In this document: piece after piece, positions 1 through 12,243 of the stretch | How the letters are laid out: each line of letters begins with the position of its first letter | Numbering within the stretch: the first letter of the stretch is position 1 | From: Pestalotiopsis fici W106-1 | Taxonomy: Eukaryota > Ascomycota > Sordariomycetes > Amphisphaeriales > Sporocadaceae | Assembly: GCF_000516985.1 (NCBI RefSeq) | Contig: NW_006917093.1 | Coordinates: 3,348,001 to 3,412,000, forward strand | Length of the DNA stretch: 64,000 nucleotides | Direction: 5' to 3' | Notes under the pieces: model-generated | Databases searched by the model: none | Told to the model about the DNA's origin: nothing | Seen by the model: only the letters and a program-made list of their open reading frames with translations | Made by a program: the position numbers and the translations under genes

Positions 1-411
1 TATTTATAAATTCGTTTTCGTATAAAAAATCGCGATTAATTATAATTATAATTTATTAATTTAAATATATGGTTATAAAATTATTTTAACTTAATTAAAT
101 TATAGTGAAATTATATAATTTAATATTAATATACTCTAACCATTGTCACTAATTACCTTAATTGCTATAATTTTAAACCTATTAAAACCACGGTTATTTT
201 AATTATTTTATTAAATTTAATTATTATAAAGCAATAATATATTATAATAATAAATATTATAATTATTTTTTATCGTATTAAAAAGCGCTATTTAACGTAT
301 TATTTTTAAAATAATTTAGATAAGTTATTATTAAAATAGATTAATTTACTTACTATATTATAATATGCTATAGCATAGTAAAATTACTAACCTTATTATA
401 ATTTACCCTAA

Positions 412-577
412 TAACCCTATTATAATTTATTTATTTACCTTATTATTAAACCATTTTATACCTACCCTAAAAACCCGTATAAGCACTTATAAGCCAGCTA
501 TAAAATAAATAAAATATACCGGGTAAATATAAGGTGGCCTAATAATAAAGTAATTAGGGTAAATTATAATAGGGTTA
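412..577. repeat. inverted repeat in AT-rich block
   Basis: The 18 bases at 412-429 (taaccctattataattta) are the exact reverse complement of 560-577. Similarity extends imperfectly on both sides, giving a stem-like structure of about 165 bp. It lies wholly inside the AT-rich block. Confidence 0.7.
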
Positions 578-606
578 ATAGGGTTAATAAGGTTAATAAG
601 GTGGTT
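571..606 (+). repeat. 9-bp tandem repeat resembling telomere sequence
   Basis: Four consecutive 9-bp units start at 571, 580, 589 and 598. The first two are agggttaat, the third aaggttaat and the fourth is degenerate. The GGGTTA core resembles the fungal telomere repeat TTAGGG, but the period is 9 rather than 6. It could be a decayed interstitial telomere-like array or part of the mutated element. Confidence 0.55.
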
Positions 607-1230
607 AAGCAAAGTTTGTAAAATTAATACCGGTCCTTTATAACGGAATATCCGGCGATTTATATACGTTAGGAAAATATTAATAAATCTACTAAAAAAA
701 TTCCTTTAATCGAAAAAATTAATTTATTTTAATTTTTAAATTACGGCGATTAAAACTATATAAAAATTTTAAAAATTAAAATAGAATTAATAAAGTTATA
801 ATTAAATATCTAAAATTATAGAAATTAACGGGCTATATAAGAAAAATAGCAGCTTAAATCTAAAAAACGCGATAAACCCGCGCTTAATTACGAATAAAAT
901 ATATTAGCGCGTAATAATTAAAACGCATCGGATAAAAATAAAAAAATTTTTTACGTTATTACTAAAAAAATCGGAATTAACTAACGTTAAATTTAATTAA
1001 TTCTAATTAAAAATAATAAAGCTATTGCTATTATTATAATTATAGCTATAATCCGGAGGGTGGATTATAATGTTATAATGCCTAGTATAAGTTATTTATT
1101 ACTAAGTGCAATATTATATAATAAGATTTAAATTACGATGCATTATATAATAAAGGGTGCATTTAAGCGCGTTAGGCGCTTAGATATGCGTTGCATAAGC
1201 TTTGCATTATAATTTCTATATGTTTATTAT

Positions 1231-4200
1231 ATGGTGTGTATGGCTGAGCCACGGGATATGGATCGGGGGGGATGAGCAGCCAAAATAGGGGGGGTGAGGA
1301 TCCGGGGCGTTCTAAAGGACCAGGACCAAAAGAGGTGCTCTATTCAAAACCCTTCTGACGTTCTACATTTGCACATCTTTTCCTTATCTCCCCCCAACCT
1401 GAGTCAGCTCAGTCATATCAGGCTGAGGTTGGTGAGAGCCCAGTGATGTCAAGCTGAGAAGTCTAAAAAGATCATGAATGTGCTACGTACCGTTTTTTTT
1501 TTTTTTTCTTTCATCAAGATGGTGTTTAGTAAGCTATCAGTTTCCTAATTCGACCCGCCTGCGTCACGTGGTCGCACAAAGTACGGAAGACTCTCGTTCT
1601 ATACTATGTAGTCGCTCCCCCGTGTGGCCTTTTGGATCGTCGTCAATAATGCGGACAGGCGGGAGAGGTAGAACGAGGCAGACACGATACCCTCACCCTT
1701 CAGCTGGGGGGAAATTATCTAGCTTGCTGGATGGTATTAGTACAGCGACTCTACAGCTTTCCTCGAACCTCGGGTAAGAAGATTGGTGCGCATCGTAAGA
1801 TTGTGATTTTGCCGAAAACCTTCCTGGACGCCAAGGGCCATTCCCGCTCTGGAGAAAAACGTGGGGGGTCTCTCATGCTTGCCTGGGGTCGATCCAAAAA
1901 TGGCTTTTTCTTCGTCATCTCCCCAGGAGGGGGTGGGCAATGCATTGGAGGTGGGCGTTGGATAGTACCAAGTATAACTAGTCAGATGAGCCAGCCATAC
2001 ATAACACGTTTATCCCGTACATACAGAATACATACATAGGCAACTGAACTTACTGTATGATAACGGCAGCAGGTAGGCAAGGCAGCCTCACCGAACAAAT
2101 CCCCGCGGGGAGAGAAGGCTCAACGGCAGGAAAGGAAAATGCATATTTTGGCGGGCAGCATTAAATTCACATGTGAAAAAGGCACCAGAGTGCTGCTATG
2201 CCTCTCAGCAAAAGCTTATTCGGACGCGCCATTTGACTGTGGTTGAAACCTCCTCCCCCATCATCTTGTTCCCGTAAGTCCGGGCAGAGTTTCATTAGTA
2301 AGATTCCGGTGCGATGCATGTGCGTCACGGTCTAGGAAAATAAAAACGAAAATACCTGCGCGCGATTCTATTCTCCCAAGGGGGTGGTGGTCAAGAAAGC
2401 GCACAGAAGCTATCTCTCAAACCGGCAAGTAGATCCTGAAAGAAGGGCTGATTTCTCTGGAGCCTACGACAAATTTCTTACCATCGTGGATCCTCTTGGA
2501 CCACAAGGTGAGAAAAACTGATTCAGGTGCTGTTGGCCACTGCGTTTTTCGCCGCATCGGGATAGAAGAGTCTTTTTTTTTTTTTTTTTTTTTTTTTCCA
2601 CTCTCTTTTTTCCTTCCTCCCCTCTCTTGGGCCATCGTAGCATACCTGCATGGTGCGTCAACTAGTGCCGGCATTACTCTTCTACGTCCAAAGATGGAGA
2701 TACACACACCTACAAACAAAGAGAGAAAGACGCTGCTGGCGCCCTAGCATCTATAACATGCTCCACGTGTGTGTGAATCGTGGAGTTCTCCATCTTCTGA
2801 ATCGCGGCCTTGGGCCCTATCGGATGATCATCAGACCACGAAGACTATTGTATCGCACTGCACTTCCACTATTCGAGACACGGCTGCAGAAACGTAACAG
2901 TTGCATTTGACTTGCGCTGTTACACCGGCCCTCGTCAGATTCTGGCGCCATCAAGCACTGCTCGCTCAAGATGTGGTCGGATAGTATGTGGTGTAATCGT
3001 AGGCGGTAAATGTCATGCAAGCTCCATCGAGTGCACACCAGAACAGCCTGAGCGCATCAGAGAGATCTCCCCCCCCCACAAAGCGAGGTGATCATCATCG
3101 CCGCTAGTTATGGTACGGTGGGCAGGCCTTGAATGCTAGATGTGGTTCACGGGCTTTTTGTGGTGGTGATGGACATGCGAAAGTACAGTACTGTTCATGA
3201 TGGCAATATGGATCAATATTTTACGGTAGGACTATGCAATAAACAACTCCAGTTCCCGCATAGCCAATCACGCCAACTCCACCACTTGACCGAATAGTCC
3301 GTATCACGGTCGTAGGTGACAGGGCCTGGACTGCGGGGAAGGGAGATTATGTGATATTTTGTTCGATGGCAATAATACTATAGCCTGCAGCAGATGTGGA
3401 TAAGTCATTGCCAAAACAAGTCAGTCGATCTCGTTGATCGTTCTCGCCATAGTATTAGTAGTCGTTCTGGTTCGCAGTCACGCTGGAGTAGTAGATAAAG
3501 ACGGACTAGGTGCTCCGTGGTCGGCTAAGCCGCGAGGCGCCCCAACTGTAGTACAACAAAGGCGCTTGCTGGTATAATGTCGGCAAATCACTTGTCCGGG
3601 TAAGCGATATTCCAAACAATTCCACGCTTCTTTTCACCAGTCAGTTGAAGAGCAGGGGCCATGAGTCCATAACAGCAAATCCGAATCTACGTACCCCAAA
3701 CTTGCAAATAGTCTGTCTTTTAAACAGATAGCAATGACCTACTATTAGATTCAAGCCGCTTTCCAATGTCCTCCGCATTCCCCAGGTTGTGGCAACTGGG
3801 TGAATATCTCTGCATGCACCAAGGGTCCACGGGCTCTTGGCTCTATGCTGACCCTTGTAAACAGGAGGCGACAGAACAGCCTTCCCCTCCTTGGCTGACG
3901 TGCGCTTCTCCTAGACATGGCCTAGACTACATCCTGTTGCGCTTTTGATGGATTTATTCGCAGGCTGTCGCGGGTGCGAGCAGTAAAAATCTAAGTATGA
4001 GCATATATGGGTTGTTGCAATGTACGGAAAAGGTTCCGTCATCCATCAGTGATTGGGTTCATTGGAGTGGGCGGTCGGTGATCACGAGATATGATTGCGG
4101 GTGATCGCTATGATGACAACTGTAATGCCATCATGCCAACTGTTATTTTCTTTTTTCTTTCTTGGGCAAATCTACACACAGACTATTTGCCTCGTTCAAG

Positions 4201-7200
4201 GAAAATCCCTTCATGCATTGATCTCCAGACAAATATCAGTGGGGATAGTATCGTGGGGACACTTTGTCCCGGTTTTAGGATTCCAGACCCTGGCGTCTCG
4301 TCGGCCAGCCGGAAGCTTGAACAAGCATCGTCCTGAAGCCGTTATCGCGACAAGTGTAATAAGAAAAGAATACTACCTATGTCCGCACGCTACTTGGTAT
4401 GGATAGATACACAACACACCTGGGCCTGGGACCAGGCTCGCTCATCTCGCCGAGCTGAAGGGTCACCCCCCAGTCCAGCCCCAAGCCCCCCCAGGGCCCC
4501 CAGCTTTTCAGGCGTCGCTGGCAAACACACTTTCATTTCTTCTATCACGAGCCGCTACCGAGATTACCCGATGGACACGCCAAGCTTGTGAGTGCTGCGA
4601 TGGTCGGAGTTATGCGGAGGCGCGCACAAAATTTGGGAACTTATGTGTGTGTTCTTTCAACAGTCATGACTTGAGAGCGCTCAGGCTTTTGATCTGCAAG
4701 AGGAAAGCTCGCCGCTCGAGCCCTTTGCATGATTAGATATTCACACTAAATGAACATTGAGCAGTGGGAAGTTTTAGATGTGGAAAAAGACAAACCCGTA
4801 AACAAAGCACTGGCTTTATCGCGGGTTCAATTTTGATACCAACGTGAGCTCGGGACCCCGGGATAAGCGAAAAGACCCCCCGGGGAGAGTCATACAAGCA
4901 TCGAGCCAATTAGTTGACGATCAACGTTCCCCAGATGGAGATAAACTGCGCGATTAGCAGTGTGTTGGGTCCAAAGGGACCGTAAGGCCCTAGATAATAT
5001 GCCGAGAGCGGCGCGACGGCTCAAGAGACGAAGCCGTCTTTTCTCGCCGAAAACTATCGATTCTAGCAGCCCGGCCTGCTTTCGGCATCTTTTGGCCGGC
5101 AACTGGTAGACTCGCTGTAATTTGCGAAACTAGGAACTCTTTCCCTTTCGCTCATGACAAGGCCACGTTTGACTCGCGGCAGATTTTACCTGCCTACGGC
5201 CAAGAGCCAGACAAAAACGACCTATCTGTTCCCGTCGTCCATTCCACCACAAGCTCCAAAGCTCCAACTCCAGCGCTGTACCTTGCAGGAAGGGGAAAGC
5301 CACGCTGTGTGTTGGCACATGTAATGTATGCACTACGGGAGTGTCAATTCTTTTGGCGGGAGGGCAGGGCAGGGCACTCTGATTATTATTGAGCTAGGAT
5401 CTCGATATCGTCCGGGGGCCTCCCCAAGACAGACCAATCATGCTGCCCGAAACCTCCTCCACGTTGCGGGCGTCAGCCTTCTTTGCTTGACACATATCTG
5501 GAGCTGAGGAGATATGCTGTACGTAAAGCTGGGGCTGCCTCATCGATGTCGTGCTTTGGGCTACGTACTCACCACCACTACTCCTACCAGATTCATCATT
5601 CCACAATGCAATGACGCGGTTCATAAATATACACTCGTTGAAGAGACACACAGATACACTTGAGACCTCTAGACTTTCCATGGTCAACGTCATACGTAGC
5701 TTTTTCTCCCCAGTTGCAGACATGCTGGAAATGAACAAGATGACAGGTGCCGCATGGTGGTCCAATATGATGATGATAATAATATTACACGGGATCAGGG
5801 CCACATGCATCGGCAGCAACTTTGCGAGAGAGAACAAAACATCGTCGGTGACCCCCTACGGCACTGCATACATGATACGCAGTAGGAGGGGAGGGGGGGA
5901 GAAAAAATACCTAGCCTACACTGTCCCCTGTTATTTTTCTTTTCTTCTTCCAACATGAGTCTCATCTGCCCCCCTCAGGTGGCCCGGTGGGGTTCTGTCG
6001 GCGTCTCTCTCGGTTAACGCAAAGGCATCGCGACCTGAAGCAGCTTTGGTTGGGGCGCCTGGCTGCTTGCTGCGTCCACTGGACGAACCTAGCAGAGGGC
6101 GGAATTCCGTCGGCGGAACTATCGCACGAGATCCCCCGAAGCGCCCCCGGGGGGCCAGAGAAGGCAGCTAGGTCATGTACTCTGTAGCCCCAGCTCCTTG
6201 GTCCTCTTTCTCAACTATTACTGTTAAGTTAATGATAGTACTATCGGCTGCACTTTTATTAATTATGTAGCAATCTACCAGGTATATAGAGAGTCCTTGC
6301 AAAAAGGGACGACTCGTTCGAGTATCTCCTGACCTTTCCTGGCCTCTTGCATCTTGTGGGGTAAATCACTAATGTAAGTAAGAAGATAAGCAAATTCGAT
6401 CAACCGATTTTCCAAGGTGAGCAGCTTTCCACATGCCTCCAGAGCTCACATTCATCACACTAGAGAGACTCTAGCCTACCAAGAAAAAAAAAAGGTCTCC
6501 AGGCATGTATGGGAGGGGGGAACAAATGCGGGGGCCATAGATAATGATGCCCAGATGATAGTTGCAACAAGAGGCCGAGAGCTAATAAAGCACACAAGAG
6601 AAAGAGAGAAAAAAGTATCCATATCGTCAACCCCGACGGCGCGAGATTGACTTGAGTGGGCGCTTGCTTGTTGGAGGCTCGCGCCTTCGCCTCGTTAGTA
6701 ACTGCTTTTCTCGGCCTTATTTAGCCTCTATTATTTTTTTTTTTTCCAACTGAATTTTTCTTTCCCCTCCAGACAACCCACGGGGTTCTGCGCTGGAGAT
6801 TGGGTGATATGACCCACCACCCTACCTGGCAATCATCAGGGCCGAATTCCAGATGTCCACTTCTTTGAACACTGGCTGGCTGACTTGACTGGGCGGGTGC
6901 GGGTTCACCGAGCTTGACCTTGGCAAATACCGGATGCGGCAGGCTGAGCCTCAGAGAGAAACTTGCTCTAAACACTAGCGGATAGCTACTGATTCCCGTC
7001 GTTTTAAGGCTGAGGCTCCAGCACATTGGTGGCCCTCTGCCCTCTACCCAAAGATTTTTTTTAAAGGAAAAAAAAAAGACACGGACGGCAAGTTGCCAAC
7101 ACTTCCTGTTCCAGAGTTTGGCAGGAGTTCTGTATCTTACCTTTGACCAATTAGATAATGTAGGCTTGATTGTGATGAACAGTGACAAGAACCACCACGA

Positions 7201-7600
7201 CTGGCACTCTGGGTAAAGGCTACACCGTGTGCCACTGAACTACCTAGGTAGCATGGCCCAGCACGGTCGTGGAAATAGTCAACCCCGGATTAAGGGGGCT
7301 CCTTTTTGACGATGATCACTGCATCGAGCATTCAGACTTCCCACCGGGAAGTGAACAACTGCCGGTCTGTCCCCTACAGGAGACTATCAAAATGATTTGA
7401 TGCGCATGACATTGGGCCTCACAGAGCCTTGGGGGACAGGCCATGGTTCAGCACAACCACATGCATTGCATGCCTACCAGGCTGACCTGGGTTGAAGACG
7501 CAGCCGACATGGAAGTCTAGAAACGAGCCAACAAAACATGCCCACCAACGCAAAATCAACACATGCAATGCAAAACGTTTCGCCCAAGCCAAGACCGAGG

Positions 7601-7631
<31 letters not shown>

Positions 7632-7975
7632 TTTTTTTTTTCCCATATACGTAGTCTAGTCATAGTGGTCTCAGGTATACATATGGGAAGAATTAAATGG
7701 TGACGTCGAAACAAAAATTATGAGGCTCCAATTTCAAAGCTTGGAGATCGATCTGTCTACCCCACCCGTGCCTTAGACCGGGCCGCTTGGGCGATCATCC
7801 ACCCCGTTCCCGGTAGGTAGGTACAACACAGTACATGCCACCTACCTACAATACAATCTCGTGACGCGGGACCGCTCCCCCTTCAAGATTACCTGCTAGG
7901 TACGATAGGCGTTGGCAGCACAGGTGAAGCGCTCGCAGCACGGGCACTCACCACCAGAAGCCAAAGGTCCTCAAG
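1231..7975. other. gene-poor region with homopolymer tracts
   Basis: No convincing gene is visible in this 6.7 kb. Open frames are short, overlap on both strands and lack recognisable domains. The region holds long T runs (1493-1507; 25 T at 2573-2597; 26 T at 7604-7629, followed by ten more at 7632-7641). It also holds a perfect 12-bp palindrome at 7240-7251. With the AT-rich block to its left it suggests a subtelomeric or heterochromatin-flanking position, which is inference. Confidence 0.5.
7813..7849. promoter_or_regulatory. inverted repeat upstream of RAD55-like gene
   Basis: Ten bases gtaggtaggt at 7813-7822 are the exact reverse complement of acctacctac at 7840-7849, separated by 17 bases. 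The pair sits about 130 bases before the start codon of the downstream recombinase gene. It could be a paired binding site or a hairpin in the leader. Function is unknown. Confidence 0.4.
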
Positions 7976-9573
7976 ATGGAATACCAGTCTATCCACGGTC
8001 AGGACATAGCCAGCTTTGACCTGCCTTCCACACGTATGTGTTCCCCTCCCTCCCACGAGGACGAACCAGGGACAAGTTGGCTGATGAGAGATTTGGGCAA
8101 CAGATCGACTTCCGACAGTGTCGGCCGCAGATGCGCTGGAGGAGCTGGGCACTGACCCCAAACGCTTCCTCTCGACGGGTCTTGACGAGCTCGACCGGGT
8201 TCTTGCACCCGAGGTCGATGATGGCTCCCAGACTACGGCGAGACCTGGAGGCTTCCAAAGAGGCCAAGTTGTAGAGATTTGGGGGCCTCCTGGCCTGGGC
8301 AAGACTACTTTTGGGTAGGTAGGCAACAACCGAGAAATGAAGCGGTTTTCTTGACAGACAAATAAGAAGACATCAATGCTGATTATGTACGTGCCAGCTT
8401 GCAGCTCGCGTCCGATGCTCTCCGAAAAGGAGGCAAGGTCGTTTGGGTAGGTCAGTTCTTTTTGCACGTATCTATCCATGTACCTGTTTGAGCCCGAGAG
8501 TGTCTGCCCGCTCACTCGTTTGCCCATGTGACAATGTTTCCGTCGACTAACTCAATAAACAGATGGCTACCGGCCTGTGAGTGGCAGGCGTTTGCATCAA
8601 ATTCTTGATGCTCCCAATGCCGAGGGATCCTCAGCGGCAGAATCAGGTTCATCACAACCGCCACATATCCCTGACTTGGTGCACTTTACATGTCCAACCA
8701 TCGCCCATTTTGTTGCTCTGCTATGCAAGCCTACATCGTCCTGTGTGCCGGATGGGACGTCACTGATTATAATTGACTCGTTCTCGGCCCTTGTGAACCA
8801 GGCTTTCCCCAAGACCCAAGAGCCACGCAATGCTCCTAAAGGAGGTATGTACATGGCTACGAAATACTCATGAAAGCCAAGATCACTCGCTAAGGAGTCG
8901 TCAAAAAATCGCAGTGCCAAGTACATCAACACGTCGGCTGCAGATCCTGCAGTTGATCATATCGAGTATGCAGAAACTCGCAGCTACTCGGGATATCACG
9001 ATTGTAATACTCAGTCACTGTGCAACCCGCATTCAGGCTGAACGAGGCGCCGCGCTCATCCCCGCCATCAACGCCACTGTCTGGGAGCAGGGAATTGCCA
9101 CGCGCCTGGTCCTATTCCGCGACTGGTCACTTCATAAGGGGCACATTTCTGGTGTTCGTCTTGTGGGCATACAGAAACTCAATGGCAAGGCCTCGGCCGA
9201 GAGCATTGGGCCCGTCCTCGCGTATGACGTGCACGAGGTAGATGGCGACCCTTATCTTCTGCAAGGAATTGATTTGCTGACCGACCAGCAGAAAGGTTTG
9301 GTCCCAGTCGAGCACGATGCAACTCAAGCGTCAGCCATCCTGTCCTCGACTGCGCAGCCCAAGAGGAAACTCGGCTCGACAGATTTCGAGATTGCCGACA
9401 GCGAGGAAGAATACGGCTGGGATGATGAGGACTCGAGCGAGCTCCCACCCAATCCGTCGCAGTGGCAGGGCAGCGAGGACATACTCATCGGAAACCACGA
9501 CGAAGATGGAAACCGCAGAGACGAGGATTCAGACGGCGGCGGATCTATACATGACGGGGAATCCGAGGGCTGA
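7976..9573 (+). CDS. RAD55-like RecA/Rad51-family recombination mediator
   Basis: A five-exon gene: exons 7976-8033, 8119-8314, 8398-8450, 8563-8844 and 8915-9573, all with GT-AG introns and matching phases, giving 415 residues. Near the N-terminus is the Rad51-paralog signature LSTGLDELDRVL, then Walker A GPPGLGKTT with Lys81, then Walker B LIIID with Asp174. The motif RGQVVEIWGPPG resembles the fungal Rad55/Rhp55 branch better than Rad51 or Dmc1, because the N-terminal helix-hairpin-helix domain of true recombinases is absent. Rad55 pairs with Rad57 to load Rad51 on single-stranded DNA in nuclear homologous recombination. After the ATPase core comes an acidic tail rich in Asp, Glu and Ser. 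XRCC3/Rad57-like assignment is a less likely alternative. Confidence 0.8.
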
Positions 9574-11958
9574 GTCATGACCGTTTGCATAATTTTGAGG
9601 CAACGTCGATGAGCAGACGAAACGAACCGGTGAAATGCCAAAATCGCAGCACATCACATAGGAGGCAGTATGGTAGGACAAACAGTATCATGACAAGCCC
9701 TGGGAACGCACCAGCCACTGGGTTGGGAAGGTCTCTTACGTACATAGGAACCGAGTATATTTTGACTGTCATGGTGTTCCCCCTGGCAATGACACGGACA
9801 GGCGGACGTTTGCGTCCTTGCGAGTCGTGCCGAGGTCGTCATGAAAGTCGGCCCAACGTCGGCTTGTTCCTTTCTCAATGACCCCAGTCCAATGCTCCAC
9901 ACCTCGGCCGTACCCGGCTTTATTGTAAACGAGAAGGGCCGCCACAAAACTTGCGGGAAAAGTGGTGAGGCCGGCGACAGCCGCGAAGAAGCCCCGGGAT
10001 TGAGAAGAAAAGAAGAAGGGAAAAAAAATCTTTGCTGCTGTTCTGTATTTCCACATGCCCGCCCCATGGGTCTAAGTGGGAACGGGGGGTCGGGACTTCG
10101 CTTTCGTCTTTCCCCTGCGGCTCTGCGATGGTCAGAATCTGGGAATGAAAAGATTGGAGCTTTTTTTCTTTCCTTTTCTTTTTTTCCCCAGCTTGTAATA
10201 AAGACACACCCAAGAGAACCTCCTTGTTGATACGGACAAGTTGCAACGATTATAATGCTGAACCCTGTCCAAGTCGATATGATTCGATTCTGTCATCATT
10301 GGCTCTTGATCTCGAGGTTTACCTTGCCAGCCGTGCCAATCGGAAAGTTTTGTTCTACTACTACTACCTAGTTGGATCTCATCCAAGTGATAGGTTTTGT
10401 CGTTATCCAAGACCATGAATGGGGGCTCCCCACCCCCCCCCCCCCCCCACTTTCTATAGTCGTATCGCAGCGCTCCGTTAAAGCCAATTATACGTTACAG
10501 CGCACTTTATCGTGACAGTGCTAATAATATACACAACTCCCCGGGTGCTACTTGAATATCATTGTCCTTATAATCTTGATATCATGTAGTATTTAACTTG
10601 GCATTCCAATGCAGCATCAAGTTCTAGAGCTCTTGGCTGCAGCTGCACGCATCTATACAGTTGCTGGTCAGCTTAATACATTCCCAGAGTATACGCTACT
10701 ACAAAACTTGGTTTTGAGTTACCCCTCTTCCTTTAATCCACCTCGAGAGAAGAAAAATCCAGTGCAGAGTGGGCAACATATCAGTAGTTCGGCCGAGAAG
10801 AAGCCTGGAATAGTGCTCACCGATAGAGAGATAGAGAAGGACTATGAATAGGCTGAGAATCAAAAGAACCCACCCCCTCCCGATCCCCTCTCTGACGCGT
10901 TTGAATAAGTATCGCATATTCGTCACCGGCGGAGCCCACACCATTCAATCGATTGCAAACACCCGCGTCCACCGGGGAATGCCTGCATGAAGAAGAACCC
11001 ATAGCATGCTCAAAACGAGAAAACAAAAATTACTCTCAAGTGTGTTCGTGCCCAGGTACAAGGCTGGGGGCGGGCGGGCGGGCGGGCTCGGCTGGCTCCT
11101 ACCGAGCCGTCCCGGGTGGACAGGAAAGAAAAGAACGCAGGCAGGAAGCTTGATTTGCCCAAATGATGGATATGGATGCTATTGATCACATTGCTACTAC
11201 TCTGATACGCGGCACAAAGGTTTCCAAGCATGGAGGGCACCTGGAAATACTATGCACAGAGAGGTCGAGAATGTAAATCGATTGGCTGTCGTAAGAGGTG
11301 GCTTGCTTTCAATCGAATCATTCTCGTTCCATACATGGCGCGGAGAGGGAGGGGAGCTTGGATTGATAGCCTATAGAAAATGAGAGTGCGCCTTGTTTCT
11401 CTGGCCTTGTACACTCTTTATTCACCTTTTTCTTTCTCTACCTGGGTACCGGAAGGGAATGACAGCTACAACCAGGTACAAATGTTTGCACTGCCCAAAC
11501 CACTACTCATCGATACTATATTGTACACAATCGGGGGCGGCATATTGAAAAATGCGAGAGAACGTAATTGCATCATAAAAGATGCAAATGCAAAATGGAT
11601 CTTGATACCTGGACACTCAACAAAGATCCCTATCGGCACGAGTCCTGCCGTAGGCCAAAGCCCAGTCACTGTGATGAAACCACCCGGCCCCCAGGAATCC
11701 ACATTGCGTATCGATCTTGCCCATGTCGCTTATAAAGTACTGGGTGTGTATACTTTGCGAATGGCCATAATTGCAGATACTAAGTCGGCCTTACATTAGT
11801 GACTTATCCATTAAAGGTGAGTGGACACAGTCAAGCTACTCTAGTGTAGTGAATCCCTGAAGATGTATGGCAATCGGGAAAGTTGCTCACAATGCTATTA
11901 CTTCTCCCAAAAGTGTCAGAGCTGCCCTGCCATCAAACTGGAAGCCATCCCAATCGAC
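9574..11958. other. intergenic region, no supported gene
   Basis: Short overlapping frames on both strands show no domain, signal peptide or splice structure I can support. A run of 16 C lies at 10433-10448 and a (GGGC)n-like stretch near 11066-11090. A 139-codon plus-strand frame at 11380-11799 has no recognisable features. Confidence 0.5.
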
Positions 11959-12243
11959 CTAGAATTGTTGTTCTACCGGGGTCGGGTTCTCTTTCAAGGC
12001 AAAGTTGTTGCATTGGGCCACGTCGCGACGAAGTAGCTCAAGTCTACCCTGTCGCTCGTCGGCGTCACTTGGGCCAAGGTCCCTCAGAGGGCCAACACAT
12101 TCGAATAGTGCAAAACCTGTCTCGGTATCTATGGTACCATTGAGTATGTAGCGACCATCTGGTAAGCCTTTGGGAAGAGAAAGACTCAAGGCTGCAACCC
12201 TTGTGATGGCGATGAGACCAGAGAGAATTGCTACTAGATGCAT
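11959..12243 (-). CDS. putative small secreted protein, possibly truncated
   Basis: The 94-residue frame starts with ATG and a good signal peptide: a charged start, a hydrophobic stretch (LVAILSGLIAITRVAAL) and a likely cleavage site near residue 18-20. The mature part contains LPDGRYILNG and only two cysteines, a pattern seen in small secreted proteins of Hypocreales. The frame ends at a TAG, yet the same frame stays open for another 23 codons beyond it, to a TGA at about 11888. This might mean a premature stop, an unresolved intron or chance. I do not assign a function. No neighbour within 1.5 kb helps. Confidence 0.4.
   Translation of the reverse strand: MHLVAILSGLIAITRVAALSLSLPKGLPDGRYILNGTIDTETGFALFECVGPLRDLGPSDADERQGRLELLRRDVAQCNNFALKENPTPVEQQF

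Larger units (their letters stand above)
1..1230. repeat. AT-saturated, RIP-like degenerate repeat DNA
   Basis: The stretch is almost entirely A and T, with TA-rich words and no open reading frame of useful length. It ends abruptly near 1220-1250, where base composition becomes normal. In filamentous ascomycetes this look is typical of a transposon copy destroyed by repeat-induced point mutation, and such blocks are common near telomeres and centromeres. Inside it are a perfect 18-bp inverted pair and a 9-bp tandem repeat. I cannot name the original element because no conserved motif survives. Confidence 0.75.
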
